Translations under genes and position numbers: made by a program
Source of the DNA: Desulfobacterales bacterium
GTDB taxonomy: Bacteria; Desulfobacterota; Desulfobacteria; Desulfobacterales; C00003106
Length of the DNA: 9,888 nt
Assembly: GCA_030672555.1 (NCBI GenBank)
Contig: DAOVGD010000186.1
Location: forward strand, 1-9,888
Direction of reading: 5' to 3'
Shown: positions 6,544 to 9,888 of the stretch, in pieces
Layout: each line of letters opens with the position of its first letter
Position numbering within the stretch: position 1 is the stretch's first letter
Notes under the pieces: model-generated
The model's input: only the letters and a program-made list of their open reading frames with translations
What the model was told of the DNA's origin: nothing
Database searches by the model: none

Positions 6544-6573
6544 TTGCAATAGTATTGACAACTAATCTATAGT
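6544..6573 (+). promoter_or_regulatory. Candidate promoter for aconitase
   Basis: TTGCAA (6544-6549) and TATAGT (6568-6573) are 18 bases apart and match four and five of six consensus positions. A better -35-like TTGACA at 6555-6560 has no good -10 at 16-18 bases. The resulting transcript would have a leader of about 50 bases ending in AAGGAG (6618-6623), a strong ribosome site six bases before the aconitase ATG. Confidence 0.35.
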
Positions 6574-6629
6574 ATGAGAAAAATCCTTATTTTCGAGAAG
6601 ACCACAAGATCGTACACAAGGAGCACTGA

Positions 6630-8558
6630 ATGGGAAAGAGCCTCACTCGAAAAATTTTAGAATCGCATATGGCCGATGGCCGATGGGAGTCTGGGGCTGA
6701 AATCGGAATTAAGATCGATCAGACACTCACCCAGGACGCAACTGGGACGATGACCTATCTTCAATTCGAAGCTATGGAAATCGAGTCAATCAAAACTGAG
6801 CTTTCAGTCAGCTATGTGGATCACAATACCATACAGGTCGGCTTTGAAAATGCGGACGATCATAAATACCTTCAGACCGTTGCAGCGCGATACGGTATCA
6901 TATATTCAAGACCTGGAAACGGCATCTGTCACCAGGTTCATTTAGAACGGTTCGGAAGGCCCGGAAAAACTCTTCTCGGTTCCGACAGTCATACCCCAAC
7001 AGGCGGTGGAATAGGCATGATCGCTATAGGAGCCGGGGGGTTGGATGTGGCGGTTGCAATAGGCGGAGGCCTTTTCTACACTATCTGCCCAAAGGTATAT
7101 AATATATATCTTACCGGAAAGTTAAATAACTGGGTCAGTGCCAAAGATGTAGTTTTGAAGATGCTGGAAATTTTTACAGTAAAAGGCAATGTAGGTGTTG
7201 TCCTGGAATACACCGGACCTGGAGTGGCAACACTGAGTGTTCCGGAAAGGGCCGCTATAACCAATATGGGAGCTGAAATGGGGGTTACCTGCTCCATCTT
7301 CCCTTCGGATGATGTAACAAAGCGCTTCTTAAAAGCACAGGGCAGAGAGGGTCAATGGATAGAACTCGCGCCCGATGAAGATGCCGAATACGACAAAGTT
7401 GTACCTATAGAGCTGGACAAGATCGAACCTCTTGCGGCTGCCCCACACAGTCCCGGCAATATCAAAACCATTCAGGAGTTAAAAGGACTTAAGGTTGACC
7501 AGGTTGAAATTGGATCCTGCACGAATTCTTCCTATAAGGATATGGTGACCGTGGCAAGGATTCTAAAAGGAAGAACTGTATATCCCGATCTCTCCTTGGG
7601 CATCGCTCCCGGCTCGAGACAGGTCCTTCAAATGATGGCGAGATCAGGTAGGCTCGCTGATTTAATCAATGCAGGGGCAAGGATTATGGAAAGCGCATGC
7701 GGTTTTTGCATTGGAAACAGTCAGAGCCCTTCCAGCAAGGCGGTTTCTCTTCGAACGAGCAACAGGAACTTTGAAGGTCGCAGCGGCACGAAGGATGCTC
7801 AGATATATCTCGTAAGTCCCGAAGTCGCGGCAGCAGCGGTAATCACGGGCGAGATAACTGATCCGCGTGAACTCGGTATCCCCTACCCTGCCGTTGAGAC
7901 TCCTTCGGGGTTTCTAATCGACGATTCCATGTTTCTTGGCGATGGGAAACCAGATACCTCTGTACAAATCTTTCGCGGGCCGAATATAGGAGATCCCCCG
8001 AAAAATGCGCCGCTTCCTGAACAGATTGCGGGAGAAATAACGATCAAGGTCGGTGACAAGATCACGACGGATCATATTATGCCGGCAGGCGCCCGCCTAA
8101 AATATCGTTCCAATATACCGAAATACGCTGAATTTGTCTTTGAAAATGTCGATGCTACCTTCTCTTCCCGCTGTATGAAAAACAAGGAAAAAGGGAAACA
8201 CAACATCATTGTTGCAGGATTCAGTTACGGACAGGGCTCTAGCCGTGAGCATGCAGCGCTTTGCCCTATGTATCTCGGCATAAAGGCCGTGATCGCACAA
8301 AGCTTTGAAAGGATTCACGCGGCCAATTTAATCAACTTCGGCATTATTCCTCTTACCTTTGCCAGAGAAGAAGACTATGAAAAAATTTCTCAAGGAGACA
8401 ATATTGGAATTAATAATATCGTAGATCAGCTAAGGGGAAAAGAAATTGTGCTGGAAAATAAGACTAAAAACCTGAATATTGTCCTTGTTTGTGAGCTTTC
8501 CGAACGGCAAATGGGTATACTGCTTGCCGGAGGATTGTTGAATTATGCGGTTAAGTAG
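6630..8558 (+). CDS. Aconitate hydratase, short Aquifex type (642 aa)
   Basis: It interconverts citrate and isocitrate through cis-aconitate in the cytoplasm, using a [4Fe-4S] cluster, for the TCA cycle (oxidative or reductive) or glutamate synthesis. Three cluster ligands are visible: C297 in IGSCTNSS, and C357 and C360 in ESACGFCIGN. Substrate-site motifs GSDSHTPT (117-124) and DHIMPAG (481-487) are present. The C-terminal swivel domain carries FSYGQGSSREHAA (531-543) with the catalytic serine. At 642 residues it is much shorter than AcnA (about 890) or AcnB (about 865) and fits the shorter aconitase group named after the Aquifex protein. Isopropylmalate isomerase and homoaconitase are related, but those are usually split into two subunits, while here large and swivel parts are in one chain. 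Start ATG has AAGGAG six bases upstream. It appears to be transcribed alone. Confidence 0.93.
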   Translation: MGKSLTRKILESHMADGRWESGAEIGIKIDQTLTQDATGTMTYLQFEAMEIESIKTELSVSYVDHNTIQVGFENADDHKYLQTVAARYGIIYSRPGNGICHQVHLERFGRPGKTLLGSDSHTPTGGGIGMIAIGAGGLDVAVAIGGGLFYTICPKVYNIYLTGKLNNWVSAKDVVLKMLEIFTVKGNVGVVLEYTGPGVATLSVPERAAITNMGAEMGVTCSIFPSDDVTKRFLKAQGREGQWIELAPDEDAEYDKVVPIELDKIEPLAAAPHSPGNIKTIQELKGLKVDQVEIGSCTNSSYKDMVTVARILKGRTVYPDLSLGIAPGSRQVLQMMARSGRLADLINAGARIMESACGFCIGNSQSPSSKAVSLRTSNRNFEGRSGTKDAQIYLVSPEVAAAAVITGEITDPRELGIPYPAVETPSGFLIDDSMFLGDGKPDTSVQIFRGPNIGDPPKNAPLPEQIAGEITIKVGDKITTDHIMPAGARLKYRSNIPKYAEFVFENVDATFSSRCMKNKEKGKHNIIVAGFSYGQGSSREHAALCPMYLGIKAVIAQSFERIHAANLINFGIIPLTFAREEDYEKISQGDNIGINNIVDQLRGKEIVLENKTKNLNIVLVCELSERQMGILLAGGLLNYAVK

Positions 8559-8608
8559 TTGACGGGAATAGAAATTTGGAAACCCAAAAAATTCGAAATC
8601 CGAAGCAT

Positions 8609-8640
8609 GGCACGAAGTGAAGCGTCAGCGCTCAACAAAT
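8609..8640 (+). repeat. Left arm of perfect 32-bp inverted repeat
   Basis: This arm begins GGCACGAAGTG and ends CTCAACAAAT. It is the exact reverse complement of 8809-8840, with 168 bp between the two arms. It contains shorter internal symmetries such as AGCGCT. The arms are too long and exact to be chance. Confidence 0.93.
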
Positions 8641-8689
8641 ACAAATGACCAAAGCACAAAATCCTAAACAATATGACCTGGTAGATCGT

Positions 8690-8772
8690 ACACACCCCGT
8701 CCGCTCCGCGTCCACCCCTCTCAAGAGGGGAATTTTCAGTCCCCTCCAATAAGAGGGGATTTAGGGGTGTGT
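8690..8772. repeat. Compound palindrome with two CCCCTC/GAGGGG hairpins
   Basis: Outer arms ACACACCCC (8690-8698) and GGGGTGTGT (8764-8772) enclose two GC-rich hairpins: CCCCTCT-CA-AGAGGGG (8715-8730) and CCCCTC-CAATAA-GAGGGG (8741-8758). The first hairpin is followed on the plus strand by AATTTT, so it could stop aconitase transcripts. The overall pattern resembles a dispersed intergenic element, with GGGGTGTGT ends and GAGAGGGG hairpins, that I recall from many Desulfobacterota-like and candidate-phylum genomes; this is memory, not a search result. Confidence 0.8.
8715..8734 (+). terminator. Possible intrinsic terminator of aconitase within the repeat
   Basis: A six- or seven-base-pair stem of CCCCTC(T) and (A)GAGGGG is followed by AATTTT. 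The T-run is short, and the hairpin belongs to a repeat element, so termination would be a side effect. It lies about 160 bases past the aconitase stop and before tmk. Confidence 0.3.
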
Positions 8773-8808
8773 TTAAGCGTTTTCTAAATTTGATATTTGA
8801 ATTTAGGA

Positions 8809-8840
8809 ATTTGTTGAGCGCTGACGCTTCACTTCGTGCC
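8809..8840 (-). repeat. Right arm of perfect 32-bp inverted repeat
   Basis: Exact reverse complement of 8609-8640. It ends 87 bases before the tmk start. Immediately outside lies GGATTTCGATATTCGAATTTCGG, matching in inverted form the AAATTCGAAATCC block outside the left arm except for a few inserted bases. Confidence 0.93.
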
Positions 8841-8877
8841 GGATTTCGATATTCGAATTTCGGATTTATTTTACTTA

Positions 8878-8906
8878 TTGTCACATTGACTTTGAACTTA
8901 TTTAAC
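8878..8906 (+). promoter_or_regulatory. Candidate promoter for tmk
   Basis: TTGTCA (8878-8883) and TTTAAC (8901-8906) are 17 bases apart and match five and four of six consensus positions. A second -35-like TTGACT lies at 8886-8891 without a good -10. The site is just outside the repeat block, so tmk can be transcribed independently of aconitase. AAGG (8921-8924) lies only three bases before the ATG, a rather close ribosome site. Confidence 0.3.
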
Positions 8907-8927
8907 GTCTCTGATAGCATAAGGTTT

Positions 8928-9566
8928 ATGTTCATTACTTTTGAAGGAATAGAGGGGTCAGGTAAGAGCACTCAGATTCAACTCCTGGCGGATTTTTTTA
9001 AAAAAACTTCGCGTGATTTTATTGTCACAAAAGAACCAGGGGGCACTGAAATCGGCACAAAGATTCGGTCGATCCTTCTCGATTCTGTTAACGCTACGAT
9101 AAACCCGTTAACAGAGCTCCTCCTCTACGAAGCCGACCGGGCACAACATGTAGAAGAGATCATACGTCCTTCACTTGAAGCCGAGAAGATAGTGTTATGC
9201 GACCGTTTTTTTGATGCTACTGTCGTCTATCAAGGCTACGCAAGGGGATTTGAGTTAGTCTTTATTGATTACCTCCATGAAAACATCTTAAAAGGATTGA
9301 AACCGGATCTGACCATCATTTTAGATTGTCCTGTAGCGATTGGACTTAAGCGGGCATGGAAGCGCATAGCCGATACCCCGGACAATGCAAAAGAAGATCG
9401 CTTTGAAAAGGAAGCTGTTAGCTTTCACGAAAAGATACGCCATGGCTATTTGAGGCTGGCGAGAATAGAACCGGCACGATTTTACGTAATAGATGCCACC
9501 CAAGAAATCTCTGTAATACACGATGCTATCGTGCGGATTGTAACCGCTCACGAACGAGCCAAATAA
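8928..9566 (+). CDS. tmk: Thymidylate kinase (212 aa)
   Basis: It phosphorylates dTMP to dTDP with ATP in the cytoplasm, an essential step of dTTP synthesis. The P-loop GIEGSGKST is at 7-15, the TKEPGGT motif at 34-40, and the DRF motif with YQG (CDRFFDATVVYQG) at 91-103; TIILDCP (129-135) ends the core strand. A lid region around 142-160 contains basic residues (KRAWKR, EDRFE), and with Gly rather than Arg in the P-loop this fits the E. coli-like type II arrangement. Length is normal for the family. I chose ATG 8928 because MFITFEGIEG is the canonical N-terminus. The reading frame stays open upstream to 8769, but that part is repeat-derived. Only 7 bp separate it from the following J-domain gene. 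Confidence 0.96.
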   Translation: MFITFEGIEGSGKSTQIQLLADFFKKTSRDFIVTKEPGGTEIGTKIRSILLDSVNATINPLTELLLYEADRAQHVEEIIRPSLEAEKIVLCDRFFDATVVYQGYARGFELVFIDYLHENILKGLKPDLTIILDCPVAIGLKRAWKRIADTPDNAKEDRFEKEAVSFHEKIRHGYLRLARIEPARFYVIDATQEISVIHDAIVRIVTAHERAK

Positions 9567-9573
9567 GTCAGTC

Positions 9574-9888
9574 ATGAAAAAACGCTCAAAATATGACGTG
9601 ATCAGAGAAGCGATGGATATCCTCGGTCTTCCGGAAAGAGCTACTATGAAGACAATTAGATCCTCCTACAAAGAATTGATTAAAAAATGGCATCCGGATA
9701 CATGTGGTGAAGAAAGTGAAAAATGTAAGGCGATGACACAAAAGATTATCAGAGCGTATAAAATCATTGTTACTTATTGTAATAACTATCCCTATTCCTT
9801 TAAAAGGGAAGCAGTAAATGCCACGCTCTCTCCGGAAGAATGGCTATTCGAACGATTCGGAGAAGATCCTCTCTGGTGCGGCAAAAAA
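9574..9888 (+). CDS. Small J-domain (DnaJ-like) protein, cut by the window end (105 codons seen)
   Basis: The frame is open from ATG 9574 to the last base, with no stop. A J domain occupies about residues 7-70: helix I with AMDILGLPERAT, helix II TIRSSYKELIKKW, the HPD motif at 40-42 that stimulates Hsp70 ATPase, and helix III around 52-68. After it come a proline/aromatic-rich stretch and LSPEEWLFERFGEDPLWCG, which I do not recognise. Three cysteines (44, 51, 74) and one near the visible end do not form a DnaJ zinc-finger repeat. It is not a full DnaJ at this point, since no Gly/Phe region follows the J domain. It lies 7 bp after tmk without a clear ribosome site, so translation is probably coupled. 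The partner Hsp70 and client are unknown. Confidence 0.82.
   Translation, partial: MKKRSKYDVIREAMDILGLPERATMKTIRSSYKELIKKWHPDTCGEESEKCKAMTQKIIRAYKIIVTYCNNYPYSFKREAVNATLSPEEWLFERFGEDPLWCGKK

Larger units (their letters stand above)
6199..6629. other. Divergent intergenic region between the HPF-CSD gene and aconitase
   Basis: I see no gene here. On the minus strand, toward the HPF-CSD gene, there are TTGACA (6269-6274) and TATAAT (6240-6245), but they are 23 bases apart, too far for one standard promoter; either may work with a poorer partner. The middle holds the 70-bp palindrome described separately. Near 6450-6514 a second, looser inverted repeat, ACATGTTAT (6450-6458) and ATAACATGT (6506-6514), encloses 47 bases. 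The right end carries the aconitase promoter candidate and ribosome site. I looked for a c-di-GMP or c-di-AMP riboswitch on both strands and did not recognise one. Confidence 0.6.
8559..8927. other. Non-coding repeat-filled spacer between aconitase and tmk
   Basis: Nearly the whole 369-bp gap is a nested palindrome. From outside in: AAATTCGAAATCC-like stretches (left about 8589-8601; right about 8841-8860, with an extra few bases), a perfect 32-bp inverted repeat (8609-8640 with 8809-8840), A-rich stretches of the ACAAATGACCAAA kind, then ACACACCCC/GGGGTGTGT arms around two CCCCTC hairpins. The left half has a seven-base insertion (GAAGCAT) between the AAATCC block and the 32-bp arm. Both strands can be translated into an LSADASLRA peptide from the arms, an artefact of the inverted repeat. 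There is no transposase. The last 50 bases before tmk are unique sequence and hold its promoter candidate. Confidence 0.75.

Noticed and set aside
6199..6629. Possible cyclic dinucleotide riboswitch near the signalling genes
   Set aside because: I looked for the conserved elements of GEMM and ydaO-type RNAs on both strands here and in 5394-5664 and recognised none.
8609..8840. CRISPR array or insertion sequence
   Set aside because: There are only two copies of the 32-bp unit, in inverted orientation, with no regular spacers and no transposase frame between them.
8769..8927. In-frame upstream extension of tmk (53 extra residues)
   Set aside because: It is translated from the inverted-repeat element, and the canonical Tmk N-terminus MFITFEGIEG starts at 8928.
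8543..8971. Minus-strand open frame of 142 codons across the aconitase-tmk gap
   Set aside because: It runs through the repeat block and both flanking genes. Its LLSADASLRA peptide is the same as one on the other strand, which is a by-product of the inverted repeat.

Overview
This window looks like part of a Gram-negative, probably anaerobic or microaerobic bacterium of the Desulfobacterota (former Deltaproteobacteria) type. That placement is an inference. It rests on the short Aquifex-type aconitase, the response regulator/CheC/PAS-GGDEF gene row, the next-to-next placement of tmk and a small J-domain gene, the moderate base composition, and intergenic gaps that carry short interspersed palindromic repeats. 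No 16S or single-lineage marker is present to settle it.

Left part (1-5393), all on the minus strand. Read in the direction of transcription, a tight gene row begins near 5393. It encodes a stand-alone CheY-like receiver, a CheC-type phosphatase with two intact active sites, a PAS-GGDEF diguanylate cyclase, a diadenylate cyclase fused to YbbR domains (CdaA-CdaR in one chain), and an MFS transporter. Junctions are a 2-bp gap, a 49-bp gap holding a perfect 10-bp stem-loop, a 58-bp gap, and a 4-bp ATGA overlap. So enzymes for two second messengers (c-di-GMP and c-di-AMP) lie side by side beneath a small phospho-signalling module. After a 124-bp gap with two palindromes comes a small secreted or lipid-free periplasmic protein of unknown function. 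The window's left edge holds a GC-rich palindrome of a widespread dispersed type.

Middle (5403-6629). A separate minus-strand gene encodes a ribosome-hibernation-factor domain fused to a cold-shock domain. It is flanked by AT-rich spacers. The 431-bp spacer to its right is a divergent promoter region and contains a roughly 70-bp imperfect palindrome (CTCACGCAAAG/CTTTGCGTGAG).

Right part (6630-9888), plus strand. A complete aconitate hydratase with its three cluster cysteines is followed by 369 bp of non-coding DNA. That stretch is a nested repeat structure: a perfect 32-bp inverted repeat encloses a second palindrome made of two CCCCTC/GAGGGG hairpins. Then come thymidylate kinase (tmk) and, 7 bp later, a small J-domain protein cut by the window end.

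The best candidates for something new are the receiver-CheC-diguanylate cyclase/diadenylate cyclase cluster, which might link phosphorelay input to both cyclic dinucleotides, and the variety of palindromic intergenic repeats. Four distinct kinds lie in under 10 kb. I see no phage, transposase, CRISPR array, tRNA or rRNA.
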